A program made the position numbers and the translations under genes. The notes under the pieces are model-generated. The model saw nothing but the letters and a program-made list of their open reading frames with translations, made no database searches and had not been told where the DNA came from. A stretch of 64,000 nt of DNA, taken from NCBI RefSeq assembly GCF_000590475.1, contig NZ_CP007441.1:2982660-3046659 (forward strand), written 5' to 3'. Every line of letters starts with the position of its first letter. Position 1 is the stretch's first letter. Positions 52,092 to 59,819 of this stretch are shown piece by piece. Source of the DNA: Stutzerimonas stutzeri (GTDB lineage Bacteria > Pseudomonadota > Gammaproteobacteria > Pseudomonadales > Pseudomonadaceae).

Positions 52092-53495
52092 TCAGCCTGC
52101 ATGCAAGACCGTTTCCGGGTCCATGCCGGCATCACGCATCTGCGCCAATTTGTAGCGCAGGGTACGTGCGCTGATCCCTAGCCGATCGGCAGTCTGCTTT
52201 CGGCGGCCGCGCTCTGCTCGCAAAGTTTCGAGAATCACTTCGAACTCACGACGGCGCAGGTCGTCACCCAATGCTCCAGCGGCCTCGGCAGGCGCTGGAG
52301 ATACGGGCGTTGACCGCACCGGTGCGGGGTCAGCCGCAGCGCTTCGCGCCAACGAGGCGAAGCCAGCCGTGGAGCTCAGACAGAGATCGTCCGGCCGGAT
52401 CAAGCCGCCTTGCTGCAGAATCAAGGCGCGCTGGATCGCGTTATCCAGTTCACGAACATTGCCCGGCCAGGCGTGACCGAGCAAACAATCACGGGCCCCG
52501 GCCGTGAGCGTGGCGCTAGGCTGGCGCATCTTCAATGCATGATTGGCCAGCAGTCGTTCGGCCAGAGGCACGATGTCCGCAGGTCGATCGCGCAACGCCG
52601 GCCAGGCGAGCGGAAACACGGAGAGGCGATAGAAGAGGTCCTCTCGGAACCGCCCGCTTCGAACCTCCTCGGCCAGATCACGGTTGGTAGTGGCAACGAT
52701 GCGAATATCCAGCGGGATGGGTTTACGACCGCCGACACGCTCGACCTCGCGCTCCTGCAGCACACGCAGCAACTTGGCCTGGAGGCCCAGCGGCATCTCG
52801 GAAATCTCGTCAAGCAACAGCGTGCCGCCTTCGGCCTGCTCGAACTTGCCCGGCTGCGTTGCGATGGCGCCGGTGAAAGCACCCTTCTCGTGGCCGAACA
52901 GGGTCGCCTCGAGCATGTTGTCCGGTATAGCCGCGCAGTTGATCGCAATGAACGGCTTTTCGGCGCGCGCTGATTGCTGGTGAATATAGCGGGCCAGCAC
53001 CTCTTTGCCGGTGCCGGACTCGCCGGAGACCAATACGGTCGAATCGCTGCGCGCGACTCGAGCCGCCAGTGCCAACAGTTGTTGACTTGCCGGTTCGACG
53101 GCAACCGGACCTTCCTCGCTGGCTGCACCAAGCTGGCCGCAGGCATGCCGAGCAACCAGCCCGAGCAAGACGTTCGGCTCGAATGGCTTGACCAGATAGT
53201 CTACCGCTCCCTGACGCATCGCCTCGACCGCTCGTTCAACGGCACCGAATGCCGTCATCAGCAGGACCGGTACCTGCGGGTATCGCTGGCGGATCAGCAC
53301 TTGCAAGGCATGACCGTCCATGCCCGGCATATTCACGTCACTGACCACCAGACCGAAGTCCTCCCGCCCCAGCGCCAGCAATGCGGCCTCGGCGCTATCG
53401 ACCGCACGATAGGAATAACCGCCAAGGTCGAGCGTATCGCCTAGCGCCTCGCGTAATGCACGGTCGTCTTCGACGAGCAGAATTTTCGCAGCCAT
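52092..53495 (-). CDS. fleR: Flagellar two-component regulator FleR
   Basis: A 467-residue sigma-54 activator of the NtrC class. The receiver domain has LLVEDDRALRE and the phospho-acceptor aspartate in VVSDVNMPGMDGH. The AAA+ domain has LVSGESGTGKEVLARYI, the sigma-54-contact loop EKGAFTGAIATQPG, and GTLLLDEISEMPLGLQ. The Fis-type C-terminal helix-turn-helix ends LGISARTLRYKLAQMRDAG. With FleS it turns on class III flagellar genes (hook, rod, filament cap). It begins five bases after fleS. In P. aeruginosa fleR is followed by fliE; here tpm follows instead. Confidence 0.95.
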   Translation of the reverse strand: MAAKILLVEDDRALREALGDTLDLGGYSYRAVDSAEAALLALGREDFGLVVSDVNMPGMDGHALQVLIRQRYPQVPVLLMTAFGAVERAVEAMRQGAVDYLVKPFEPNVLLGLVARHACGQLGAASEEGPVAVEPASQQLLALAARVARSDSTVLVSGESGTGKEVLARYIHQQSARAEKPFIAINCAAIPDNMLEATLFGHEKGAFTGAIATQPGKFEQAEGGTLLLDEISEMPLGLQAKLLRVLQEREVERVGGRKPIPLDIRIVATTNRDLAEEVRSGRFREDLFYRLSVFPLAWPALRDRPADIVPLAERLLANHALKMRQPSATLTAGARDCLLGHAWPGNVRELDNAIQRALILQQGGLIRPDDLCLSSTAGFASLARSAAADPAPVRSTPVSPAPAEAAGALGDDLRRREFEVILETLRAERGRRKQTADRLGISARTLRYKLAQMRDAGMDPETVLHAG

Positions 53496-53500
53496 GGGCC

Positions 53501-54709
53501 TCACTCCGAAATTGCCGGCAAGGACGCCGGAAGCAGCGGCAATTGAAGGGTGGCGCAAGTCCCTCGGCCCGGCCGAGAACGCAACTCGAGCGCACCGGAG
53601 TGCGCGCGCGCCACCGATTTGACAACGGCCAGGCCCAGGCCGGTCCCGGTCGCCCTGGTGGTGAAAAAGGGCTCTCCGAGTCGAGCCAGGGTTGCCGCAT
53701 CCATCCCAGCGCCGTTGTCGCTGATGCTGATACGCAACATTGAATCTCGTGTGTAGACATGCACTTTCAGCCTTGGGTCGCTGCTGGCAGCCTGAAGCGC
53801 ATTCTCGATCAGGTTGAGCAGTGCACCCACCAGCGTGTCGCGGTTACACAGCAGCCCACCGGCTGGAACATCGCATTGCCAACGAACGGCGACACCCTCC
53901 ACTTTCGTCTCGGCCGCAGCACGCAACCCAGCCAGCAGTTCGGCCGGGGCCAGCCGATCCTCCAATGGCAAGTCGCCGCGAGCAAACACCAGCATGTCGC
54001 GGACCTGGTGCTCCAGTTCATTCAGGCGGTCCTTCAGGCGCCCGGCGAAGCGCTTCTGCTGCTCGGCGGCCAGGCCGCCCTGCTCCAGGTGGCTGGCATA
54101 AAGCAATGCTGTGGATAGCGGCGTGCGGATCTGATGAGCCAACGAAGCCACCATCCGTCCCAGCGCGGACAAACGCTCGTGGCGGGCCAGTTGCCCCTGC
54201 AGCAGCCGCGTCTCGGTCAGATCGGTCAGTAACACCAGCTGTCCTGGCTCACCATTCAACGAACGCGTAGCGATGGAAACGCGACGTCCATCTTTCAGCG
54301 AGATCTCATGGCCATCATCCTTGCGCGGCGCAAAGCTACGAGCGATCACCTCGCGCCAGAGCGCTCCTTCGAGCGGCCCGCCAAGCAGCTCCAACGCAAC
54401 CGGATTGGCTTCGCGGACTACACCCTGCCCGTCGATGACGATTACGCCGCCTGGCAACAGGTCCAGCAGACTCTGCAGACGATTGGCCAGGCGCTCCTTC
54501 TCGTCGAACTCGCGTCGGCGCTGTGCGCTGGTTTCGGCCAGCTGGTCCTTCAATTCAGCTACACGCGTCTGCAGAAACTGCTGGGACGCACCCAGCCGAC
54601 CTGACATGCGGGTAAACAGCTCGAGCGACTGGGCAAGCTCACTGCTTGCCGAGATCTTGGTCAGGCGCTGATTTATCGCTGATGAAGAGGACGCTGAAGG
54701 CACTGGCAC
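53501..54709 (-). CDS. fleS: Flagellar sensor kinase FleS
   Basis: A 402-residue soluble histidine kinase. Coiled coil about residues 45-75, then a PAS domain (GGVIVIDGQGVVREANPVAL), the HisKA helix with the phospho-histidine in VASLAHQIRTPLSTALL, and a HATPase domain (N-box LLNLIENALQAASSD, G boxes ISDNGAGMD and GTGLGLAVVKSVAR). No membrane segment, so it senses a cytoplasmic cue of flagellar assembly. The start used is a GTG at 54709; it is the first in-frame start after the sigma-54 promoter at 54746. Its stop is five bases before the fleR start. Confidence 0.93.
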   Translation of the reverse strand: MPVPSASSSSAINQRLTKISASSELAQSLELFTRMSGRLGASQQFLQTRVAELKDQLAETSAQRRREFDEKERLANRLQSLLDLLPGGVIVIDGQGVVREANPVALELLGGPLEGALWREVIARSFAPRKDDGHEISLKDGRRVSIATRSLNGEPGQLVLLTDLTETRLLQGQLARHERLSALGRMVASLAHQIRTPLSTALLYASHLEQGGLAAEQQKRFAGRLKDRLNELEHQVRDMLVFARGDLPLEDRLAPAELLAGLRAAAETKVEGVAVRWQCDVPAGGLLCNRDTLVGALLNLIENALQAASSDPRLKVHVYTRDSMLRISISDNGAGMDAATLARLGEPFFTTRATGTGLGLAVVKSVARAHSGALELRSRPGRGTCATLQLPLLPASLPAISE

Positions 54710-54745
54710 TCGTATCCGTCAAAAGATGGTCGGTGAAGTGACGAC

Positions 54746-54761
54746 AGCAAGGATCATGCCT
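54746..54761 (-). promoter_or_regulatory. Sigma-54 promoter of fleSR
   Basis: Minus strand AGGCATGATCCTTGCT fits the TGGCACGNNNNTTGCW consensus: GG and GC elements are exactly 12 bp apart, with two mismatches. It lies 37 bp upstream of the fleS start in the fleQ-fleS gap. FleQ with RpoN is known to drive fleSR in P. aeruginosa. Confidence 0.75.
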
Positions 54762-54878
54762 AGGATCTTGTTCCCGCCACGTCGCGGCGAGCAGCAAAAC
54801 GGGAACAAACCCTAGTGATAGAGGAAAAGGACCGGAGGGGATATCCACGCCGACTAGATCAGCGGCATAGAGGAGCGT

Positions 54879-56348
54879 TCATTCGTCCAGGTCATCGTCG
54901 CGACGATTCATGCCGTACTTGCGCATTTTTTCGACTAGAGTCGTTCGTCGAATACGCAGGCGTTCGGCAGCCCGTGCAACTACTCCGCCCGCATCCTCGA
55001 GCGCCTGCTGGATGAGCCCCTGCTCCAGATTACCCAAATAATCCTTCAGATCGAGGCCTTCCACCGGAAGCATGGCGTGCGCGTCGGCAGCGACAATTGG
55101 CGCATTGATCGCAGCACGCTCCTCCATTTCGTCATGCACGCTGATGGCATACTGCTCATCATCATCATCGACGTGGCGGAATTTCTTCGGCAGTTCCATC
55201 ACACCGATCACACCGTATGGATGCATGATCGCCATGCGCTCGACGAGATTGGCGAGCTCTCGCACGTTGCCCGGCCAATCGTGACGGCAGAGCGACATGA
55301 TTGCCGCCGAGTTGAAGCGAATGGAGCCACGTTTCTCGTGCTCCATACGCGAGATCAGCTCGTTCATTAACAGCGGAATGTCCTCGATGCGTTCGCGCAG
55401 CGGAGCCATTTCGATGGGAAAAACATTGAGGCGGTAATACAGATCCTCGCGGAAACTGCCGTCCACAATCATCTTTTCCAGATCCTTGTGGGTCGCCGCA
55501 ATTATTCGGACATCGGCATTTTGCGTACGGTTGCTGCCCACGCGCTCGAAGGTGCGCTCTTGCAGGACCCGCAGCAACTTGACCTGCATAGGCAACGGCA
55601 TGTCACCGATTTCGTCGAGAAACAGCGTCCCGCCCTCGGCCAGTTCAAAACGACCGGCACGGGAAGAGATCGCTCCGGTGAACGCGCCCTTTTCATGGCC
55701 AAACAGTTCGCTTTCCAGCAGCTCGGCCGGAATCGCCCCGCAGTTGACCGGAACGAAAGGTCCACTGCGGCGCTTGGAATGGTAATGCAGGTTACGCGCA
55801 ACGACCTCTTTGCCGGTTCCGGACTCACCGAGGATCAGCACGCTCGCTTCAGTATCGGCAACCTGCTGCATCATTTGCCGAACATGCTGTACTGCACGGC
55901 TGGTGCCAACCAGGCTGCGGAACAGGTTGGGCTCGCGTTGCCGTCCCCGCGACTTGGCCTGGTCATACATTTCCCGATAGACCTGAGCCCGGTGAAGCGA
56001 ATCGAGCAGCTTGTTATAGCTCGGCGGCATCTCGAGGCTGGTCAGTACGCGCCGGCGGATTTCGTCCGGCCAGTCCGTCGGTACAGGCTCGCCAATCAAC
56101 ATCAACGGCAGGTTTTCGTCCCACTTGCTGAGCTGCTTGAGTAACTCCACCGCACCGCCCTTGGCTGAAACGTCACCGAGCATCACACCGAGAATGCTAC
56201 GACTCGACTCCAACGCATCGACCATGCTCTGCCATTCGCTACTGGCGCAGGCCAGATGATCCTCACTCAGAAAATTGAAAATGACCGCCAAATCCCGGCG
56301 GCGATCCTGATCGTCATCTATCAACAAAATTTTGGTTTCACGCCACAT
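54879..56348 (-). CDS. fleQ: Master flagellar regulator FleQ
   Basis: A 489-residue sigma-54 activator and c-di-GMP-responsive regulator at the top of the Pseudomonas flagellar cascade; it also represses exopolysaccharide genes. The FleQ domain (WRETKILLIDDDQDRRRDLA) is receiver-like. The AAA+ domain keeps LILGESGTGKEVVARNLHYH, EKGAFTGAISSRAG and GTLFLDEIGDMPLPMQ. The C-terminal helix-turn-helix has RAAERLRIRRTTLVEKMRK. The ATG at 56348 matches the known FleQ start; the frame is open 57 bases further. A CRP/Vfr-like palindrome lies 114 bp upstream. fleSR follows after 169 bp with its own sigma-54 promoter. Confidence 0.97.
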   Translation of the reverse strand: MWRETKILLIDDDQDRRRDLAVIFNFLSEDHLACASSEWQSMVDALESSRSILGVMLGDVSAKGGAVELLKQLSKWDENLPLMLIGEPVPTDWPDEIRRRVLTSLEMPPSYNKLLDSLHRAQVYREMYDQAKSRGRQREPNLFRSLVGTSRAVQHVRQMMQQVADTEASVLILGESGTGKEVVARNLHYHSKRRSGPFVPVNCGAIPAELLESELFGHEKGAFTGAISSRAGRFELAEGGTLFLDEIGDMPLPMQVKLLRVLQERTFERVGSNRTQNADVRIIAATHKDLEKMIVDGSFREDLYYRLNVFPIEMAPLRERIEDIPLLMNELISRMEHEKRGSIRFNSAAIMSLCRHDWPGNVRELANLVERMAIMHPYGVIGVMELPKKFRHVDDDDEQYAISVHDEMEERAAINAPIVAADAHAMLPVEGLDLKDYLGNLEQGLIQQALEDAGGVVARAAERLRIRRTTLVEKMRKYGMNRRDDDLDE

Positions 56349-56719
56349 CTTGTTTATAGCTCTAGAGGCTGAAAGGAGGGGCCGCGCTCGTCTCGATAGA
56401 AACACTTACGCCATCGGCAGATAGCCAGTAGTTAATTAAAAAAAACGCCTCGAGTCAAATTTATGACGTGATTCAACGACAAAAGACTAAAAAACGACTG
56501 GCTGCCGACTGATCTAGGGCGGCGTTGGGCGGGGAATGCAGCGACTGCAGACATACAGACTATCGGCACCTTGTCAGCCTAGCCCATAGAACCAAGCAAG
56601 TATGCGTTGCGGCGGGCACAGCGCCGAGACGGCCCTTCGGATAGGATTCGGGCATATGCTGTCACGCTGACCGCGAGCTATCGAGCTCAGGGTCCCGATA
56701 AACAGATATCGCCTCGATA
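56349..56719. other. fleQ upstream region
   Basis: 371 bp with no gene. It has an A-rich stretch near 56430-56450 and the Vfr-like site at 56462. fliT reads into it from upstream on the same strand. It most likely carries the fleQ sigma-70 promoter, which I could not place with confidence. Confidence 0.45.
56462..56477. promoter_or_regulatory. Candidate Vfr/CRP-type site upstream of fleQ
   Basis: TATGACGTGATTCAAC resembles TGTGA-N6-TCACA: TATGA, six bases, TCAAC, with the TGA/TCA core symmetrical. Vfr represses fleQ in P. aeruginosa, so position and sequence agree. Confidence 0.4.
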
Positions 56720-57016
56720 TCAGCCAAAAAGCTTATAAACGTTGGCATTGCGCTGGGATTGATTGAGCTGAAGCAACTCGTCCGCGAAGCGCTGTTGCTC
56801 GGCCTGACAGGTCGTGACCAGCTCATGATAGAGATTCACCAGTTCCTGCAGGCGTTGCCGGAGTGCCGGCTCGTCCTCACGAGGCTCAACCATTACGGCC
56901 TCTACGACCTGGCGACATTGCAGATCCAGGACACTAATCGCCGTCCAGTCCTGCTGCGCCATCGCATCGCGTAGCGCGCTGCCGGTTTCCTCAAGACGTT
57001 TGACTGCTGCACTCAT
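56720..57016 (-). CDS. fliT: FliT/FleP-like flagellar export chaperone
   Basis: A 98-residue helical protein of the FliT type; in P. aeruginosa the small gene just before fleQ is called fleP. FliT chaperones the cap protein FliD. Features seen: two long amphipathic helices (AAVKRLEETGSALRDAMAQQ and EPALRQRLQELVNLYHELVT) and the pseudomonad C-terminal NANVYKLFG. Normally fliD and fliS precede it; here a lipoprotein gene and the ccm operon do. The gap to fleQ is 371 bp. Name is by position and helical pattern; direct homology is moderate. Confidence 0.7.
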   Translation of the reverse strand: MSAAVKRLEETGSALRDAMAQQDWTAISVLDLQCRQVVEAVMVEPREDEPALRQRLQELVNLYHELVTTCQAEQQRFADELLQLNQSQRNANVYKLFG

Positions 57017-57151
57017 GGATCCGCTCCGGATGAACTGGTTACAAGGCCGAACCTAAGCGGCCACACGGCACTGCTGGCGGTGTCTGAACCTTTATCGGCA
57101 ACCTTCAAATCGTCTTTAACGCTCTCACGGAAAAAATCGGGCTTTGCCGCG

Positions 57152-57577
57152 TCAGTGCAAACTGCGCAGGCCGGTAGGAACGCTTGGAGGCGCGACCGGC
57201 TCCCAGGGACCGTCGGGCCGGCCAGCACAATACCAGTCGCCGTCCCAGCGGTAGTAGAGACGCTCGCGGTAGAACATATCCTGCCCTTCAACGACATAGA
57301 CGCCCAAGCGATTGTCCCAGTGCGCAGCGGCATGCGGCGGCGGTGCGTAACGTGGATGGCTTTTTTGTGTAGGAGGTGGGCGCGGAGCCGGGGGCGTACG
57401 CACCGGCGGAGGGCTCACAACCGGTTCGCTAGGATCTGACACTGGCGGGGTTGGTCCGCGTGTCGGTTCAGATGTCTCATAGGGATTGCCCGCACAGGCT
57501 CCCAGCAGCAATGCCAGCATCACTACGCCGCCAACCCGAGGCAGGCGATATACCGCTGTCGAAACTAAATCCGTCAT
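57152..57577 (-). CDS. Proline-rich lipoprotein, unknown function
   Basis: A 141-residue predicted lipoprotein. ATG 57577 has GGAGG at eight bases. The signal peptide VGGVVMLALLLGACAG ends in a lipobox with cysteine at about residue 28. A proline-rich linker (about 38-75) leads to a small C-terminal domain with YYRWDGDWYCAGRPDGPWEP, aromatic-rich like the YXWGXW-type envelope proteins. After cleavage it should be anchored in the outer membrane facing the periplasm. It is 26 bp after the ccmI stop and may be cotranscribed with the ccm operon. No link to haem is evident. Confidence 0.8.
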   Translation of the reverse strand: MTDLVSTAVYRLPRVGGVVMLALLLGACAGNPYETSEPTRGPTPPVSDPSEPVVSPPPVRTPPAPRPPPTQKSHPRYAPPPHAAAHWDNRLGVYVVEGQDMFYRERLYYRWDGDWYCAGRPDGPWEPVAPPSVPTGLRSLH

Positions 57578-57603
57578 GTCACTGGCCTCCTGAGGCTTTG
57601 CGA

Positions 57604-58821
57604 TCAAGGCGCTTCAGGTTGATCGATGGTCAGCTTGACCGAGCCGCCGGTGCTCGGCGCCAGCGGCTCGCTGCTGCCCTGCCACTCACCGTGTGTGGCA
57701 TTTCCATCTCTGGAGATACGGGCAAACAATTTGACCTGCTTGAAGTTGGACAAGCGAAGCTGCGGAGTCATTGCATCGGCGTCGCTCAAACTGACCGTAG
57801 CAGGCAGATCGGCCACCGTCAGGCGTTTCACCGCCAACGGCATCGGCGGACCGGATAGCGCGCGAGCAAAGACGAATACCGTATCAGTAGGCCGCACCTC
57901 ATCGTTCAGCGCGGCACCCAGTTGCACATCGACCGTCAGCTCAGGGCCGACAACCCCAGCCGTTTCGCTCGCAGGTTTCTCCGCACTTGGCGAAGCCGGC
58001 TCACCAAGTTGTTCTCGGGCGCGGACAATGCCGCTCTGAATGGCTTCTCGCGAGGGATCTTCGGCTGGCAGCGTTGCGACCAGTCTCTCCCAGAATCCGA
58101 TCGCTTCGTCGAAACGCTGCTCTTCATAGGCGACAATGCCCAGCAGCCCGAGGCTGGTGACTTCGCGGGGATCCCCCTTGAGTGCCTCGTCGGTCAGCTG
58201 CTGCATCTGCGTCGACCATTGGCGGCCTTCGGCAAAATAGAGCGCCTGTGCCCATTGGCCCAGAAGCTCCGGCTGGCGGCCCGCCCGCTTGATGAGCTGC
58301 TCATAGGCCGCGGCTGCGTCCACTGGTCGGTCCTGGCGCATATAGGTTCTGGCCAGAAAATACCAGGCCTCGGTGGACTCGGGCTGTGCCTTCACTGCGC
58401 GCTCCAGCCTCGTCGTCATTTCTTCCATGGTTCGAGGTTGTTCAGCGAACTCGCGCGCCAGCTCCAGCTTGTCGCTCGCTCCCCAATGCATGTACAGCCC
58501 GAACCCAAGCAACGGCATGAGAATAGCCGCGATCAACGGTACCGCTCGGCCCAGGTTGCTGCGCCGAGAGGTATCGTCACCCTCGGTGTCGTCTAGCAGC
58601 TCACGCGCCGCGTCGGCTCGTCCCGCCTCGAACTGTTCCGGGGTGAGCGTCCCTGCCGACTGTTGTGCGGCCAGTTCAGCGAGCCGCTCCTCGTAGAGTG
58701 CGACATTCAATGCCGTCCGGTCCTCTTCCGCCTGTACACGACGCCCCCGAGCCAGGGGAAGCAGCAGGAACGCCAGGGCGACCAACAACAGCAGGCCTGC
58801 ACCTATCCAGAAATCGATCAT
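57604..58821 (-). CDS. ccmI: Cytochrome c maturation protein CcmI (CycH)
   Basis: A 405-residue inner-membrane protein that presents apocytochrome c to the haem lyase CcmF/H. Two membrane segments (FWIGAGLLLLVALAFLLLPLA; VPLIAAILMPLLGFGLYMHW) flank a cytoplasmic loop with a leucine-rich helix. The periplasmic part has TPR repeats (STEAWYFLARTYMRQDRPVD, LLGIVAYEEQRFDEAIGFWE) and a C-terminal beta domain. The start overlaps the ccmH stop (ATGA). It is the last ccm gene. Confidence 0.92.
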   Translation of the reverse strand: MIDFWIGAGLLLLVALAFLLLPLARGRRVQAEEDRTALNVALYEERLAELAAQQSAGTLTPEQFEAGRADAARELLDDTEGDDTSRRSNLGRAVPLIAAILMPLLGFGLYMHWGASDKLELAREFAEQPRTMEEMTTRLERAVKAQPESTEAWYFLARTYMRQDRPVDAAAAYEQLIKRAGRQPELLGQWAQALYFAEGRQWSTQMQQLTDEALKGDPREVTSLGLLGIVAYEEQRFDEAIGFWERLVATLPAEDPSREAIQSGIVRAREQLGEPASPSAEKPASETAGVVGPELTVDVQLGAALNDEVRPTDTVFVFARALSGPPMPLAVKRLTVADLPATVSLSDADAMTPQLRLSNFKQVKLFARISRDGNATHGEWQGSSEPLAPSTGGSVKLTIDQPEAP

Positions 58822-59291
58822 GGTTCTTTTTTATCCAGCAACATGGCAAGGCGCGCGCGCTCGGCCTCGGAAAGAGTGTTCGACGCCACGCCAGCAGCGC
58901 TTCGACGACGGCGGATCAAGATGAACGCCAGCACACCGAACCCGAGTACCAGCAAGGCAAAAGGGCCGTACCAGAGCACTAACGTCTTGGCATTGACGGG
59001 CGGCTTGTAGCGCACGAAGTCGCCGTAACGGGCGACGAGATAGTCGACGACCTGCTCGTTACTCTGCCCTTCTTCCACCATGCGATAGATTTCACGACGC
59101 AGGTCCATGGCGATCGGCGCGTTGGAATCGGCAATGTTCTGGTTCTGGCACTTGGGACAACGCAGTTCCTCGACCAATGTGCGGTAACGCTCCCGCTCGG
59201 CATCGGTCTTGAATTCGTAGGCGTCGATCGCCGCCTGCACGCCACCTACCAGACACAACGCCAGCACAATCCCCTGGATCAGCTGTTTCAT
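58818..59291 (-). CDS. ccmH: Cytochrome c maturation thiol protein CcmH (CycL)
   Basis: A 157-residue membrane-anchored periplasmic thiol-disulfide protein. After a signal peptide (VLALCLVGGVQA) comes the family motif LRCPKCQNQNIADSNAPIA with the reactive CxxC that reduces apocytochrome haem-binding cysteines. A single C-terminal membrane helix (YGPFALLVLGFGVLAFILI) anchors it. Start and stop overlap ccmG and ccmI by four bases. Confidence 0.95.
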   Translation of the reverse strand: MKQLIQGIVLALCLVGGVQAAIDAYEFKTDAERERYRTLVEELRCPKCQNQNIADSNAPIAMDLRREIYRMVEEGQSNEQVVDYLVARYGDFVRYKPPVNAKTLVLWYGPFALLVLGFGVLAFILIRRRRSAAGVASNTLSEAERARLAMLLDKKEP

Positions 59292-59818
59292 TCGTCCACC
59301 AGTTCTTGATACAGCGCCGCGAGTTGCTCGCGCCAGACGCGCTCATCGATAACGCCAACATACTTGTGGCGAATGACGCCCTGCTTGTCGACGATGAAAG
59401 TTTCGGGCGCGCCATATACGCCCAGGTCCAGGCCCAGGCTGCCCTGCTCGTCACGAATGTTCAGCTGATAAGGATCGTGGAAATCCCGCAGCCATTTCTG
59501 CGCCGCCGCGTTGTCGTCCTTGTAATTAACGCCATAAATGTTCACGCCCTGTTTCGCCAGCTTGTTGAGCACTGGATGTTCGACCTTGCATGCCACGCAC
59601 CAGGTCGCCCATACATTGACCAGCGCCGGCTTGCCCTTGAGGTTCTCAGCGCTGACCAGCCGCTGTGGGTCCTCGACCGAAGGCAGCGAGAACGACGGTA
59701 GCGGTTTGCCGATCAGTGCCGACGGCAGCTCGGTCGGGTCGAGGAACAGTCCGCGATAGAGAAACACGGCGACCAGTAGAAAGATCGCCAACGGCAGCAG
59801 CATCAATACTCGTTTCAT
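59288..59818 (-). CDS. ccmG: Cytochrome c maturation thioredoxin CcmG (DsbE)
   Basis: A 176-residue periplasmic thioredoxin-like protein tethered by an N-terminal helix (VLMLLPLAIFLLVAVFLYRG). The active site is WATWCVACKVEHP, the CVAC form of the CxxC motif. GVIRHKYVGVI holds the cis-proline region with KQG. It passes electrons from CcdA/DsbD to CcmH and the apocytochrome. It lies one base after ccmF. Confidence 0.95.
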   Translation of the reverse strand: MKRVLMLLPLAIFLLVAVFLYRGLFLDPTELPSALIGKPLPSFSLPSVEDPQRLVSAENLKGKPALVNVWATWCVACKVEHPVLNKLAKQGVNIYGVNYKDDNAAAQKWLRDFHDPYQLNIRDEQGSLGLDLGVYGAPETFIVDKQGVIRHKYVGVIDERVWREQLAALYQELVDE

Positions 59819-59819
59819 T

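Noticed and set aside
57017..57151. Sigma-54 promoter for fliT
   Set aside because: A GG...GC pair is present on the minus strand but the spacing is 14 bp rather than 12.
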